A stretch of 64,000 nt of DNA. It comes from Dorea formicigenerans (GTDB lineage Bacteria > Bacillota > Clostridia > Lachnospirales > Lachnospiraceae). Positions 52,086 through 62,249 of this stretch are shown in pieces. Every line of letters begins with the position of its first letter. The stretch's first letter is position 1. The translations under genes were made by a program, and so were the position numbers. The notes below the pieces were generated by a model. That model did no database searches, was not told the DNA's origin, and worked only from the letters and a program-made list of their open reading frames with translations. Location: the NCBI RefSeq assembly GCF_025150245.1, contig NZ_CP102279.1, positions 547,001 to 611,000 of the forward strand, given 5' to 3'.

Positions 52086-54441
52086 GAAGCAGATCGAAGC
52101 GGCCATTGCCCGCGCTAACCGCACGGACAAAAAAGGAAAATCTGCGCAGGACAGTATCCCTTATGAACGGATGTGGCCGGACGGAATCTGCCGCGTATCG
52201 GACAGCCACTACACAAAGACCATCCAGTTTCAGGACATCAACTATCAGCTCTCCCAAAACGAAGATAAGACGGCAATCTTTGAGGGTTGGTGTGATTTCC
52301 TCAATTATTTTGATAGCTCGATTCATTTCCAGCTGTCTTTTTTGAACCTTGCGGCATCGGAGGAGACCTTTGCTAACTCCATTTCCATCCCGCCCCAGAG
52401 GGACGCCTTTGACAGTATCCGCGAGGAATACACCACAATGCTGCAAAATCAGCTGGCCAGAGGTAACAACGGTCTCATCAAGACCAAATACCTGACCTTT
52501 GGTATCGACGCGGACAGCATCAAAGCCGCCAAGCCCCGTCTGGAGCGTATTGAGACCGATATACTTAATAACTTCAAGCGTCTTGGTGTAGCTGCCAGAA
52601 CGCTGGACGGTAAAGAAAGGCTTTTTCAGCTTCATGCGGTATTCCACATGGATGAACAACTCCCGTTTCAGTTTGAATGGGACTGGCTGGCTCCTTCCGG
52701 TCTGTCCACAAAGGATTTTATTGCACCAAGCTCCTTTGAGTTCCGCACCGGCAAGCAGTTCCGTATGGGTAAGAAATACGGGACTGTTTCTTTTTTGCAG
52801 ATTCTCGCACCGGAACTGAATGACCGTTTGCTGGCTGATTTTCTGGATATGGAAAGCTCGCTCATTGTGAGTATGCACATTCAGTCGGTGGATCAGGTGA
52901 AAGCCATCAAAACGGTAAAGCGGAAGATTACCGACCTGGACCGCAGCAAGATCGAGGAACAGAAAAAAGCAGTCCGTGCCGGATACGACATGGACATCAT
53001 TCCATCTGACCTTGCTACCTACGGCAGTGAAGCAAAAAAACTCTTGCAGGATTTGCAGAGCCGCAACGAGAGAATGTTCCTTTTGACCTTTCTGGTGCTG
53101 AACACAGCGGACAATCCCCGTCAGCTTGGCAACAACATCTTTCAGGCAGGCTCTATTGCCCAGAAGTATAACTGTCAGCTGACCAGGCTGGACTTCCAGC
53201 AGGAAGAAGGGCTGATGAGCTGTCTGCCTCTGGGTATCAATCAGATTGAGATTCAGCGAGGACTGACCACCAGTTCCACAGCTATCTTTGTGCCCTTTAC
53301 TACGCAGGAACTGTTCCAGAACGGGAAAGAAGCTCTGTACTACGGCATCAATGCTCTGTCCAACAACCTCATCATGGTGGATCGAAAGCTGCTGAAAAAT
53401 CCAAACGGCTTGATTTTGGGTACGCCAGGTTCCGGTAAGTCCTTCAGCGCAAAACGAGAAATTGCCAACTGCTTTTTGCTTACCAGTGATGATGTCATTA
53501 TCTGTGACCCGGAAGCGGAGTACGCACCTCTTGTTGAGCGTCTGCATGGGCAGGTCATCAAGATCTCACCTACTTCAACCAACTATATCAATCCGATGGA
53601 TCTGAATCTGGACTATTCGGATGATGAAAGCCCGCTGTCACTCAAGTCTGACTTTATCCTCAGCTTGTGTGAGCTGATCGTGGGCGGTAAGGAGGGCTTG
53701 CAGCCGGTGCAGAAAACCATTATTGACCGTTGTGTACGGCTGGTTTACAACGAATATCTCAATGACCCAAAGCCGGAGAATATGCCGATTTTGGAGGACC
53801 TTTATAACTTGCTGCGGGAGCAGGAAGAAAAAGAAGCTCAGTACATTGCAACGGCATTGGAAATCTATGTAACGGGTTCTTTGAATGTGTTCAATCATCA
53901 GAGCAATGTGGACATTGATAACCGGATTGTCTGCTATGACATCAAGGAACTGGGCAAGCAGCTCAAGAAAATCGGTATGCTGGTGGTACAGGATCAGGTG
54001 TGGAACCGCGTTACCATCAACCGTGCCGCTCACAAGTCTACCCGCTACTACATCGACGAGATGCACCTGCTTTTGAAGGAGGAGCAGACCGCCGCCTATA
54101 CGGTGGAAATTTGGAAGCGATTCAGAAAATGGGGCGGTATTCCGACAGGTATCACCCAGAATGTCAAAGACCTTTTGAGCAGCCGCGAGGTGGAAAATAT
54201 CTTTGAAAATTCTGACTTCGTGTATATGCTCAACCAGGCAGGCGGAGACCGTCAGATCCTCGCCAAGCAGCTGGGTATTTCCACACACCAATTATCTTAT
54301 GTGACCCACTCCGGTGAGGGCGAGGGCCTGCTGTTCTATGGCTCCACGATCCTGCCGTTTGTAGACCACTTCCCGAAGAACACCGAACTTTACCGCATTA
54401 TGACCACCAAACCTCAAGAATTGAAAAAGGAGGATGAATGA
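51976..54441 (+). CDS. virB4: VirB4/TrsE-like conjugation ATPase
   Basis: An 821-residue ATPase that powers assembly of the mating channel. Walker A is LGTPGSGKSFSAKRE near residue 480; the Walker B region is YYIDEMHLLLKEEQT near 695; GITQNVKDLLSSREVENIFE and FVYMLNQAGGDRQIL are family motifs. GATAAGGAGGTGT precedes the ATG. Intact, unlike virD4. A long minus-strand open frame opposite it is a shadow. Confidence 0.93.
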   Translation: MTLFTAIKKWLHRMFGKTEEKTVQPVKTKKKLSRADKKQIEAAIARANRTDKKGKSAQDSIPYERMWPDGICRVSDSHYTKTIQFQDINYQLSQNEDKTAIFEGWCDFLNYFDSSIHFQLSFLNLAASEETFANSISIPPQRDAFDSIREEYTTMLQNQLARGNNGLIKTKYLTFGIDADSIKAAKPRLERIETDILNNFKRLGVAARTLDGKERLFQLHAVFHMDEQLPFQFEWDWLAPSGLSTKDFIAPSSFEFRTGKQFRMGKKYGTVSFLQILAPELNDRLLADFLDMESSLIVSMHIQSVDQVKAIKTVKRKITDLDRSKIEEQKKAVRAGYDMDIIPSDLATYGSEAKKLLQDLQSRNERMFLLTFLVLNTADNPRQLGNNIFQAGSIAQKYNCQLTRLDFQQEEGLMSCLPLGINQIEIQRGLTTSSTAIFVPFTTQELFQNGKEALYYGINALSNNLIMVDRKLLKNPNGLILGTPGSGKSFSAKREIANCFLLTSDDVIICDPEAEYAPLVERLHGQVIKISPTSTNYINPMDLNLDYSDDESPLSLKSDFILSLCELIVGGKEGLQPVQKTIIDRCVRLVYNEYLNDPKPENMPILEDLYNLLREQEEKEAQYIATALEIYVTGSLNVFNHQSNVDIDNRIVCYDIKELGKQLKKIGMLVVQDQVWNRVTINRAAHKSTRYYIDEMHLLLKEEQTAAYTVEIWKRFRKWGGIPTGITQNVKDLLSSREVENIFENSDFVYMLNQAGGDRQILAKQLGISTHQLSYVTHSGEGEGLLFYGSTILPFVDHFPKNTELYRIMTTKPQELKKEDE

Positions 54442-54821
54442 TTATGAACCCCAACATTTTGAATAAAAACCCGCTGATGTTTTTTGACAGGGCGGTAAAT
54501 GCCCAGCGCAGCCAGCTGCTTACGGTCATGGCCGATGCGGTAAGTGAGTGCCGCACGGCGGCAGATCAGGCAGCCGAACTGAATGAGACCGGTCAGGTGG
54601 GGCTGCTCCGTCTGGCAGAGGTCTGGAGCACCATCCGTGCCAAAGAAGGTATGGGGGGACTGGTTCTGGAAGGAACCGAAGCGAAGATTCTGTCCGATGT
54701 GGTGGCACAGTTTTATGCCTACCTGTCCGGCTGTATGTTCAACGATCCGGTGGGAATGGCCATTTATGCAGAGCTGCACTACATGATGTCCTCCCTCATG
54801 CTGGGAGAATGGTTTGAATAA
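54438..54821 (+). CDS. Conserved conjugation-region protein
   Basis: A 127-residue, mostly helical, soluble protein between virB4 and the CHAP hydrolase, coupled to both by overlaps of 4 and 8 bases. No domain recognised. Start at 54438, or at 54444 if ribosome-site spacing is decisive. Confidence 0.7.
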   Translation: MIMNPNILNKNPLMFFDRAVNAQRSQLLTVMADAVSECRTAADQAAELNETGQVGLLRLAEVWSTIRAKEGMGGLVLEGTEAKILSDVVAQFYAYLSGCMFNDPVGMAIYAELHYMMSSLMLGEWFE

Positions 54822-56550
54822 GGAACCGCGCCTGCGCTTTACTGATGAGGAACGGTCTGACCCTGCACTGGAAAAGCCAATCCGTAAAGCGGAGAAAGCT
54901 GCGGCCAGAGCAGATAAGGCGCAGGCCAATATTCCGAAGAAAAAGGTCAGGCAGACGGTCATTGACCCGAATACCGGAAAAAAGACCTCGAAGCTGACCT
55001 TTGAGGACAAGAAAAAGCCACCTTCCAAAGTTTCTCAAGGAGTCAGGGAAGCTCCCGTCCATCTGGTTGCGGGCAAGCTCCACAAAGAGATCCGGGAAAC
55101 AGAGCAGGACAATGTGGGCGTGGAAAGCGCCCACAAGTCCGAGGAAGCGGTGGAGACTGGCGCTTATCTGGTGCGGGAGGGCTATCGCAGCCACAAGCTG
55201 AAGCCGTACCGCAAAGCAGCACAGGCAGAGCGTCAACTGGAAAAGGCAAATGTAAATGTTCTGTACCAGAAATCTTTGCAGGAAAATCCCCAGTTTGCCA
55301 GCAATCCGTTTTCCCGCTGGCAGCAAAAGCAGGCCATTAAAAAGCAGTATGCCGCCGCCAAACACGCCGGTCAGACTGCCGGAAATACCGCCCAGGCTGC
55401 ATCCAAAACCGGAAAAGCCGTAAGGACGGTAAAAGAAAAGGCACAGCAGGCAGGGGCGTTCGTCATGCGCCACAAGAAGGGTTTCCTGATGGCAGGGGTT
55501 TTGTTCCTCGTTACCTGTATGCTGATGAATACCATGTCCTCCTGCTCCATGATGGCGCAGAGCATCGGTTCCGTTCTCTCCGGCACCACTTATCCGTCGG
55601 ATGACCCGGAAATGCTGGCAGTGGAGGCAGATTATGCAGCCAGAGAAGTCCAGTTGCAGGAGGAAATCGACAACATTGAAAGCAGCCACCCAGGGTATGA
55701 CGAGTATCGCTATGACCTTGGTATGATCGGCCATGACCCTCATGAGCTGGCAGCATTTCTGTCTGCCGTCTTGCAAGGTTACACCCAGCAGAGCGCTCAG
55801 GCAGAGCTGGCGCGTGTGTTTGCAGCACAGTATCAGCTGACGCTTACTGAGGAAGTGGAGATTCGCTACCGCACGGAGACCTCCACCGACCCGGAGACCG
55901 GCGAGACCACCTCAGAAGAAGTCCCCTATGAGTATTACATTTTGAATGTGAAACTCACCAGCAAGCCCATTTCCGCTGTGGCGTCGGAGTTACTGACCCC
56001 GGAGCAGATGGAAATGTATCAGGTTTACCGGCAGACCATGGGCAATAAGCCGCTGTTGTTTGGCGGTGGTTCCCCTGACATGAGCAATTCCGAGGACTTG
56101 ACCGGTGTGCAGTTCGTAAATGGAACCCGTCCCGGAAATCCGCAGTTGGTGGAGCTGGCCAAGCGTCAGGTCGGCAATGTGGGCGGCTATCCTTATTGGA
56201 GCTGGTATGGCTTTGACAGCCGCGTGGAGTGGTGCGCCTGCTTTGTATCCTGGTGTTATAACCAGGCTGGAAAAAGTGAACCGCGCTTTGCAGGCTGTGA
56301 GTGGCAGGGCGTTCCGTGGTTCCAGTCTCATGGACAATGGGGTGCAAGAGGCTATAACAATCTGGCTCCCGGAGATGCAATTTTCTTTGATTGGGATTTG
56401 GATGGGACAGCAGACCATGTGGGTATCGTGATCGGTACGGATGGCAGCCGTGTTTATACCGTGGAGGGAAATTCCGGCGATGCCTGCAAGATCAAAAGTT
56501 ATGACCTGAATTATCAAAGTATTAAGGGCTACGGCCTGATGAACTGGTAA
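54814..56550 (+). CDS. CHAP-domain peptidoglycan hydrolase of the conjugation system
   Basis: A 578-residue protein: a basic, coiled cytoplasmic N-terminus (1-215), one transmembrane helix (about 225-245), a bacteriophage-lysozyme/VirB1-like or CD1107-like middle region (270-410), and a C-terminal CHAP domain with the catalytic Cys in EWCACFVSWCYN and His in TADHVGIV. It opens the cell wall for the transfer channel. The TTG at 54814, overlapping the previous gene, is the likely start. Confidence 0.88.
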   Translation: MNKEPRLRFTDEERSDPALEKPIRKAEKAAARADKAQANIPKKKVRQTVIDPNTGKKTSKLTFEDKKKPPSKVSQGVREAPVHLVAGKLHKEIRETEQDNVGVESAHKSEEAVETGAYLVREGYRSHKLKPYRKAAQAERQLEKANVNVLYQKSLQENPQFASNPFSRWQQKQAIKKQYAAAKHAGQTAGNTAQAASKTGKAVRTVKEKAQQAGAFVMRHKKGFLMAGVLFLVTCMLMNTMSSCSMMAQSIGSVLSGTTYPSDDPEMLAVEADYAAREVQLQEEIDNIESSHPGYDEYRYDLGMIGHDPHELAAFLSAVLQGYTQQSAQAELARVFAAQYQLTLTEEVEIRYRTETSTDPETGETTSEEVPYEYYILNVKLTSKPISAVASELLTPEQMEMYQVYRQTMGNKPLLFGGGSPDMSNSEDLTGVQFVNGTRPGNPQLVELAKRQVGNVGGYPYWSWYGFDSRVEWCACFVSWCYNQAGKSEPRFAGCEWQGVPWFQSHGQWGARGYNNLAPGDAIFFDWDLDGTADHVGIVIGTDGSRVYTVEGNSGDACKIKSYDLNYQSIKGYGLMNW

Positions 56551-56578
56551 CAGACTTTGTGGAAAGGAGTGAACGGTT

Positions 56579-56836
56579 ATGGCAAAAAACAAAATTGAAC
56601 GTATCGACCAGGAAATTGAGAAAACCCGTGAGAAGATTGCGGAATATCAGGAAAAGCTCAAGACCTTGGAAGCACAGAAAACGGAGGCAGAGAATCTGGA
56701 AATCGTTCAGATGGTTCGTGCGTTACGCATGACTCCAGCACAGCTGAACGCTATGCTTTCCGGTGGAATGAACCACGGCAGAGATACAGCACTGTCGGAA
56801 TCAAATAATCAGGAGGCTACCGCTTATGAAGAATAA
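56579..56836 (+). CDS. DUF4315 family protein
   Basis: An 85-residue coiled-coil protein (ERIDQEIEKTREKIAEYQEK near the N-terminus, then MVRALRMTPAQLNAMLSGGM), the DUF4315 pattern found between the CHAP hydrolase and DUF4366 genes. GGAAAGGAGTGAACGGTT precedes the ATG. It overlaps the next gene by 11 bases. Confidence 0.85.
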   Translation: MAKNKIERIDQEIEKTREKIAEYQEKLKTLEAQKTEAENLEIVQMVRALRMTPAQLNAMLSGGMNHGRDTALSESNNQEATAYEE

Positions 56837-57590
56837 AAGAATTTGCAAAACACTTTCCGCCCTTTGCCTGACAATGGTTGTGGCATTTGGCTTTACAATC
56901 CCTGCTTTCGCACAGGGGTCAGAACAGGCTCCGGCGGCACCGGCAGAGGATTCTACCAATGACAGCAATGTGATTGTGGAAGAAACAGAACCGGCACCGG
57001 CACTTACACCGGAGGGGAATGCGGCATTGGTGGATGATTTTGGAGGCAATAAGCAGCTTATTACTGTTACGACCAAAGCTGGAAATTACTTTTACATCTT
57101 GATTGATAGGGCGAATGAGGACAAGGAGACTGCTGTTCACTTTCTGAATCAGGTGGACGATGCAGACCTTGCGGCGCTGATGGAAGATGGAAAAACCAAA
57201 GAGGAGATGCCTGCGGTATGCAGCTGTTCAACAAAATGTGAAGCAGGGGCGGTCAATACGGCCTGCCCGGTCTGCGCAACTGATAAGAGTAAATGTACGG
57301 GCAAAGCACCGGAACCTCCGGCAGAAACATCGGAGCCGGAAAAGGAGAAGCCTGCCGGATTGAACCCGGCTGCGCTGGTCCTTTTGCTGGCTCTGCTGGG
57401 AGGCGGTGGCGTATTTGCCTACTTGAAGCTCGTTAAGAACAAGCCTAAGACCAAGGGCAATGACAGTCTGGACGATTATGATTATGGCGAGGAAGATTCC
57501 GAGGAATGGGAAACCGAGGATGAGGAGTCGGACGAACCGGACGTTGACGGGGGCAGCACAGAAGAAGATGACGAGGACAGCGTGAAATGA
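56826..57590 (+). CDS. DUF4366 secreted/membrane-anchored protein
   Basis: A 254-residue protein with a signal peptide (residues 1-30, ending near AFA-QG), a DUF4366 domain with TKAGNYFYILIDRANEDKET and a cysteine cluster (CSCSTKCEAGAVNTACPVCA), a C-terminal transmembrane helix (about 180-200) and a very acidic cytoplasmic tail. Probably a surface part of the mating apparatus. Confidence 0.87.
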   Translation: MKNKRICKTLSALCLTMVVAFGFTIPAFAQGSEQAPAAPAEDSTNDSNVIVEETEPAPALTPEGNAALVDDFGGNKQLITVTTKAGNYFYILIDRANEDKETAVHFLNQVDDADLAALMEDGKTKEEMPAVCSCSTKCEAGAVNTACPVCATDKSKCTGKAPEPPAETSEPEKEKPAGLNPAALVLLLALLGGGGVFAYLKLVKNKPKTKGNDSLDDYDYGEEDSEEWETEDEESDEPDVDGGSTEEDDEDSVK

Positions 57591-57790
57591 CACGATTCAC
57601 AGACAGTCCCTATGAACGCATGATGACACGCAGGCCGGAGGGCGGGAAGGAAACTTCCCGTCCTCCTTCTTTACCCCACAGCCACCCCTGCTATGGTTGC
57701 GGGAATTATGGAAGACCCTGCGTAGGTATCTGTCACCGGGAAATGTCCCGATGGCTCAAAGAGAGGAGGAACCATCATGGCTCAACATAA
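57587..57790 (+). CDS. Small Cys-containing protein before topB
   Basis: A 67-residue basic protein with CYGCGNYGRPCVGICHREMS, a likely metal-binding cluster. It overlaps the preceding gene by four bases (ATGA) and topB by 14. Unknown function; it recalls other small Cys-rich proteins of these elements. Confidence 0.65.
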   Translation: MTRFTDSPYERMMTRRPEGGKETSRPPSLPHSHPCYGCGNYGRPCVGICHREMSRWLKERRNHHGST

Positions 57791-59261
57791 ATTGGTAATT
57801 GCCGAAAAACCATCAGTTGCCCAGAGTTTGGCGGCGGTGATCGGCGCAACCGTCCGTAAGGACGGGTATCTGGAGGGCAACGGTTGGCGTGTCAGCTGGT
57901 GCGTGGGCCACCTGGCCGGTCTTGCGGATGCAGACAGCTATGACCCAAAGTATGCCAAGTGGCGATATGATGATCTGCCTATCCTGCCGGAGTATTGGCA
58001 GATGGTGGTGGGAAAGGATAAGAAAAAGCAGTTTGATATTCTCAAAAAGCTGATGAATGCCCCGGATGTTTCGGAGGTGGTAAATGCCTGCGATGCCGGA
58101 CGCGAGGGCGAGTTGATCTTCCGCAGCGTCTATGAGCTGGCAGGTTGCAAGAAGCCGATGAAAAGGCTCTGGATTTCTTCGATGGAGGACTCTGCCATAA
58201 GGGAAGGCTTTGCAAACCTGCGCCCCGGTGCGGATTATGACGGACTTCGGGATGCTGCCCTCTGCCGTGCCAAGGCCGACTGGCTGGTGGGGATCAATGC
58301 GACAAGGCTTTTTTCCGTGCTGTATCACCGAACCCTCAACATCGGGCGCGTGATGTCCCCGACGCTGGCGCTTATTGTTCAGCGAGAAGCTGAGATCGAC
58401 ACCTTTCAGTCGATTCCCTTTTATACCGTGGCGCTGGAGCTGCCCGGTCTTACCGTATCCGGGGAGCGCATGGCGAATAAGGCCGCTGCTGAGCAGTTGA
58501 AAGAAGCCTGCCAGGGGGCAGCTGTCACAATCAAAAAGGTGGAGTGCAAGGAAAAGTCCGAAAAGCCGCCTGCCCTCTATGACCTGACTACTCTGCAAAG
58601 AGATGCCAACCGCCTGCTTGGATTTACAGCCCAGCAGACCCTGGACTATCTGCAAAGCCTGTATGAAAAGAAGCTCTGCACCTATCCCCGTACTGACAGC
58701 CGCTATCTGACCGGTGATATGGCAGATAGCCTGCCGGTGCTGGTCAATCTGGTTGCCAACGCCATGCCGTTTCGCAAAGGGATCGCCATTACCTGTGATC
58801 CGCATACGGTCATCAACGATAAGAAAGTAACCGACCACCACGCAGTAATCCCTACCAGAAATCTCAAGGATGCAGACTTTTCTGCCCTTCCTGCGGGAGA
58901 AAAAGCGGTGCTGGAGTTGGTGGCCCTGCGCCTGCTGTGCGCCGTAGCCCAGCCCCATATCTATTCGGAAACCGTTGTGATTGCAGCGTGTGCCGATGGG
59001 GAGTTTACCGCCAAAGGAAAAACGGTGAAGCATCCCGGATGGAAAGCACTGGAGGACGCTTACCGTGCCAAAATGAAGGATGCAGAGCCGAAAAAAGATG
59101 GCGCAGAGAAAGCCCTGCCGGAGCTGACCGAAGGACAGACCCTTTTGGTTGCTGCGGCAATCGTCAAAGAAGGTAAAAGCAGTCCACCTCAGCACTTTAC
59201 GGATGTGATATTTTGTGAGCGTAAGGAGTGGATAGGAATTGAAGAAAGGAGTTCAGCATGA
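57777..59261 (+). pseudogene. topB: DNA topoisomerase III, truncated by IME-3
   Basis: A type IA topoisomerase of conjugative elements. The toprim domain (KLVIAEKPSVAQSLAAVIGA; CDAGREGELIFRSVYELAG) and the active-site tyrosine region (KLCTYPRTDSRYL) are present. The gene matches the family up to GKSSPPQHFT at about 59200; the last 19 codons come from IME-3. The C-terminal third (about 200 residues) is missing from the window and presumably lies beyond the right end of IME-3. The stop overlaps the IME-3 recombinase start (ATGA). Confidence 0.9.
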
Positions 59262-61180
59262 GAAGAAAAAAAGATAGAAGCAATGGCATTACTGCTTTGT
59301 ATGAAAGACTGTCTCGTGATGATGATAATGCTGGAGAGAGTAACAGTATCGTTCATCAAAAGCAAATGCTTGAAGATTATGCTATAAAACATGGCTTTAC
59401 GAATCTTGTTCATTTTACCGATGATGGTTGGAGTGGAGCGACCTTTGACAGACCTTCATGGAACAGACTTGTTGAAGGTGTTAAAAACGGAGAAATCACT
59501 GCCTGTATCTGCAAGGATATGTCCAGAATTGGCAGAGATCATCTGCAAGTAGGTTTTTTCACTGACATTCTGTTTAGAGAAAAGGAAGTTCGATTTATAG
59601 CAATCAATAATGGTATTGACAGTGACCGTCAAGAAACCAGTGAGTTTGCCCCTTTTCTGAATATCATGAATGAGTGGTTTGTCAGGGACACAAGTAAGAA
59701 AATTAAAGCTGTACTGAAATCCAGAGGTTCTTCCGGCAACGCTCATACAAGTAATATCCCACCATACGGCTATTTGAAAGACCCCGAAAACCCCGACCAT
59801 TGGATTATTGATGAAGAAGCTGCTGAAGTAGTCCGCAGAATTTATCGCATGACTATTGAGGGAAAAGGACCTTATCAGATAGCAAGAGAACTTTCAGAAG
59901 AAAAAATAGAAAGACCATCTTATTATCTTGGCAAAAAGGGACTTGGAAATCATGCAAGCAACTATGACAAAGAAAATCCGTATATGTGGCGAGGAAATCA
60001 GGTTACTACTCTGATTGCCCGACCAGAGTATATCGGAAAGACTGTCAATTTCAGGACATTCAAAAATTCCTATAAGGACAAAAAGACGAAAAGGGCAGAT
60101 AAGGAAGATTGGGTGGTTTTTGATGATACACAAGAGCCTATTGTCGATGAAGAAACATGGCTGCTTGCTCAAAAGTTAAGACAGAATGTAAGAAAAGCAG
60201 ATCCTATGGGCGAGCCTAATGTTCTGACCGGAAAGATTTACTGTGCTGATTGTGGTGCGCCGATGTATAATCACAGGCAGCGGAAAGGGCGAGAAAGAAT
60301 ATACTATACTGCCAAAGGCGAAAAAAGGACAAGTTATTCCAATCCGGCAGATTGTTATGAATGTTCCACATATAATCTTGCTTATCAGAAGTATGACCGA
60401 CATTGTACTTGCCACCATATTTCAACAAAAGCACTTAAAAGCATCATTCTGAAAACCATACAGGAGACTTGCCATTATGTTTCTTTGAATGAGCGGGAGT
60501 TTGTTTATTCTCTGCAAGAAGAATCGGCGATGAAAGATATTGCTGCTTCTGAAACTGTAAAAAACCGCATTGAAAGAAATCAGAAGCGAGTTCACGAACT
60601 GGATATGCTTATCAGGAAAATCTATGAAGATAATGTGATTGGAAGATTGCCGGACAGGCTTTTTCAGAGTATGCTTACTGATTATGAAAATGAGCAGAAC
60701 GAGCTGAACAAGATTATTGAGACTGACACCGCTGATATGCAACGGATTATAGGCGGTCAAAATAATGTGGAGCGTTTTCTAAAGCTGGTTAAAAAGTATG
60801 AGAACATTACAGAACTTACTCCTGCCATGATAAATGAATTTATCGACAAAATTCTGGTTCACGAGCCACAAGGAAAAGGTGCAGACCGCACCACAGAGGT
60901 GGAGATATATCTTAACTATGTCGGGCAATTTCAAGTACCTGTGGAGCAGCATGAACCAACAGAGGAAGAAAGGATTGCTGCTGAAAAAGAGGCGGAACGA
61001 CTTCGCAGAAAACGAGAATCCAATCGTAAGTATATGAAAAAGATTCGTGAGAAATCAAAAGAATTTGCGGAGCATGAGCGTATAGCAGAAGAAAAAAGTT
61101 CTGATAGCAATGTGTGTGTTGAACAGAACGCCACAAGCAAATCAAATCGGCAAAAAGTGAAAGGAGAAAAAATAGCATGA
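59258..61180 (+). CDS. tnpX: Large serine recombinase (TnpX-type) of IME-3
   Basis: A 640-residue recombinase closely related in plan to the IME-1 enzyme. The catalytic serine is Ser19 in ALYERLSRDDD; KDMSRIGRDHLQVG and INNGIDSDRQE follow. The zinc ribbon is YCADCGAPMYNH with CYECSTYN further on. AT-richer than its IME-1 relative. GAAAGGAGTTCAGC precedes the ATG; ATGA overlaps the truncated topB stop. Confidence 0.93.
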   Translation: MRRKKDRSNGITALYERLSRDDDNAGESNSIVHQKQMLEDYAIKHGFTNLVHFTDDGWSGATFDRPSWNRLVEGVKNGEITACICKDMSRIGRDHLQVGFFTDILFREKEVRFIAINNGIDSDRQETSEFAPFLNIMNEWFVRDTSKKIKAVLKSRGSSGNAHTSNIPPYGYLKDPENPDHWIIDEEAAEVVRRIYRMTIEGKGPYQIARELSEEKIERPSYYLGKKGLGNHASNYDKENPYMWRGNQVTTLIARPEYIGKTVNFRTFKNSYKDKKTKRADKEDWVVFDDTQEPIVDEETWLLAQKLRQNVRKADPMGEPNVLTGKIYCADCGAPMYNHRQRKGRERIYYTAKGEKRTSYSNPADCYECSTYNLAYQKYDRHCTCHHISTKALKSIILKTIQETCHYVSLNEREFVYSLQEESAMKDIAASETVKNRIERNQKRVHELDMLIRKIYEDNVIGRLPDRLFQSMLTDYENEQNELNKIIETDTADMQRIIGGQNNVERFLKLVKKYENITELTPAMINEFIDKILVHEPQGKGADRTTEVEIYLNYVGQFQVPVEQHEPTEEERIAAEKEAERLRRKRESNRKYMKKIREKSKEFAEHERIAEEKSSDSNVCVEQNATSKSNRQKVKGEKIA

Positions 61181-61560
61181 CAGAATTGAAATCACGAATC
61201 CATGACGAAAGCAACGGTCTGGACTATGTTCTTGTGGGTGATTACTATGTGCCGGACTTGAAGCTACCGGAGGAACACCGCCCTATCGGTATGTGGGGCA
61301 GACTGCACAGGACATATTTGGAGCAGTACCGCCCTGCAAGGTTCTCTGCCCTCTGTTTATCCGGCGAACTGCATACTTACCTTGCTGATCTGAACGAACA
61401 GGCAACGGAAAGGTGCAGCCTTATCATTGAGCAGATGAAACAAGCCGAGGGCGTGACCGAAACCATGAAAGCAGACAATCAGATGTTGTGGGTACAGTCC
61501 ATGAACTCTATCCGTAACCGAGCCGAAGAAATCATCAGACAGGAAATGATTTACTGCTGA
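61177..61560 (+). CDS. tnpV: TnpV family transposon protein of IME-3
   Basis: A 127-residue TnpV (YVLVGDYYVPDLKLPEEHRP near the N-terminus), overlapping the recombinase by four bases. It is richer in GC than the recombinase before it, which hints at a recombination point between them. Confidence 0.88.
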   Translation: MTELKSRIHDESNGLDYVLVGDYYVPDLKLPEEHRPIGMWGRLHRTYLEQYRPARFSALCLSGELHTYLADLNEQATERCSLIIEQMKQAEGVTETMKADNQMLWVQSMNSIRNRAEEIIRQEMIYC

Positions 61561-61602
61561 TTTTATCAAGTCCAAAACCAACAAATTTGTATCGTAAACG
61601 AA

Positions 61603-61640
61603 GCGACAGGTATTTCCTTATGAAGTGTCTGTCGCTTTTC
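61603..61640 (+). terminator. Terminator after tnpV of IME-3
   Basis: AGCGACAG pairs with CTGTCGCT across about 17 bases, followed by TTTC. Weak T-run. Confidence 0.45.
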
Positions 61641-61669
61641 ATTTATCAAACTTTAAGGAGGAAAACACA

Positions 61670-61918
61670 ATGAAGATGAACCGGAATGAAATGGAAGCCC
61701 TTTATGCCTTTGGCTGTCCGAACCTGAAAGCAACTGTCGAGCGTTTGCGTATGGTAGCTGCCCTTGCACCCGATCCAGTGGCGAAAAAGCTGTTTTATAT
61801 GCTTTCCGTCAAGCTGAGTGCTGAGGGTGTTGAAAGGTGGTATCGCTGCTTTTACTGCAAGCTGCGTGTGTTGAAAAACCATAGGGAGGGCTGCTATGAC
61901 GAGACTGACGAAGATTGA
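61670..61918 (+). CDS. TTRAP (transposon-transfer assisting) family protein
   Basis: An 82-residue protein with NRNEMEALYAFGCPNLKATV, then LAPDPVAKKLFYMLSVKL, the TTRAP signature. AAGGAGGAAAACACA precedes ATG 61670. It overlaps the next gene by 23 bases. The family is named from Tn1549-like elements; its action is not known in detail. Confidence 0.8.
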   Translation: MKMNRNEMEALYAFGCPNLKATVERLRMVAALAPDPVAKKLFYMLSVKLSAEGVERWYRCFYCKLRVLKNHREGCYDETDED

Positions 61919-62204
61919 GAAAGAAACAATCGTTCTCTTTAATGAGGGCGAGGACAAGGCAAATATCTACACCCACAACGCCGGATTGAAAAAGAGGTTG
62001 GCTGCTTTTGCTAAGAAGTACCCTGACCTTTGCCGACTGGAAAAATCCAATGTTCAAGGCGGTGTTTCTTATGAGCTGGCAAAGTCCCGTCTGTCTATCC
62101 GTTTCCTGCCGCCTTACAGTGAGGAACGCAGACAGAAAGCCAGTGAATATGCGAAAAAGCATGGGCTGAACAGCCAGCAGGGACAATGTGATAATCAGGG
62201 CTGA
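61896..62204 (+). CDS. Small conserved mobile-element protein
   Basis: A 102-residue protein (TRLTKIEKETIVLFNEGEDK at the N-terminus; SRLSIRFLPPYSEERRQKAS near the C-terminus). It commonly follows TTRAP in such elements and may bind nucleic acid, but has no established function. Confidence 0.7.
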   Translation: MTRLTKIEKETIVLFNEGEDKANIYTHNAGLKKRLAAFAKKYPDLCRLEKSNVQGGVSYELAKSRLSIRFLPPYSEERRQKASEYAKKHGLNSQQGQCDNQG

Positions 62205-62249
62205 TATGCGGTTAAAATGTCAGGTGCAGACCTGATGTTTTGACCGTTG

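Noticed and set aside
51880-53547. 555-codon open frame on the minus strand
   Set aside because: Lies entirely opposite virB4, has no recognisable motifs, and virB4 is complete with family motifs.
57813-59195. 460-codon open frame on the minus strand
   Set aside because: Antisense shadow of topB; the plus strand carries clear topoisomerase motifs.
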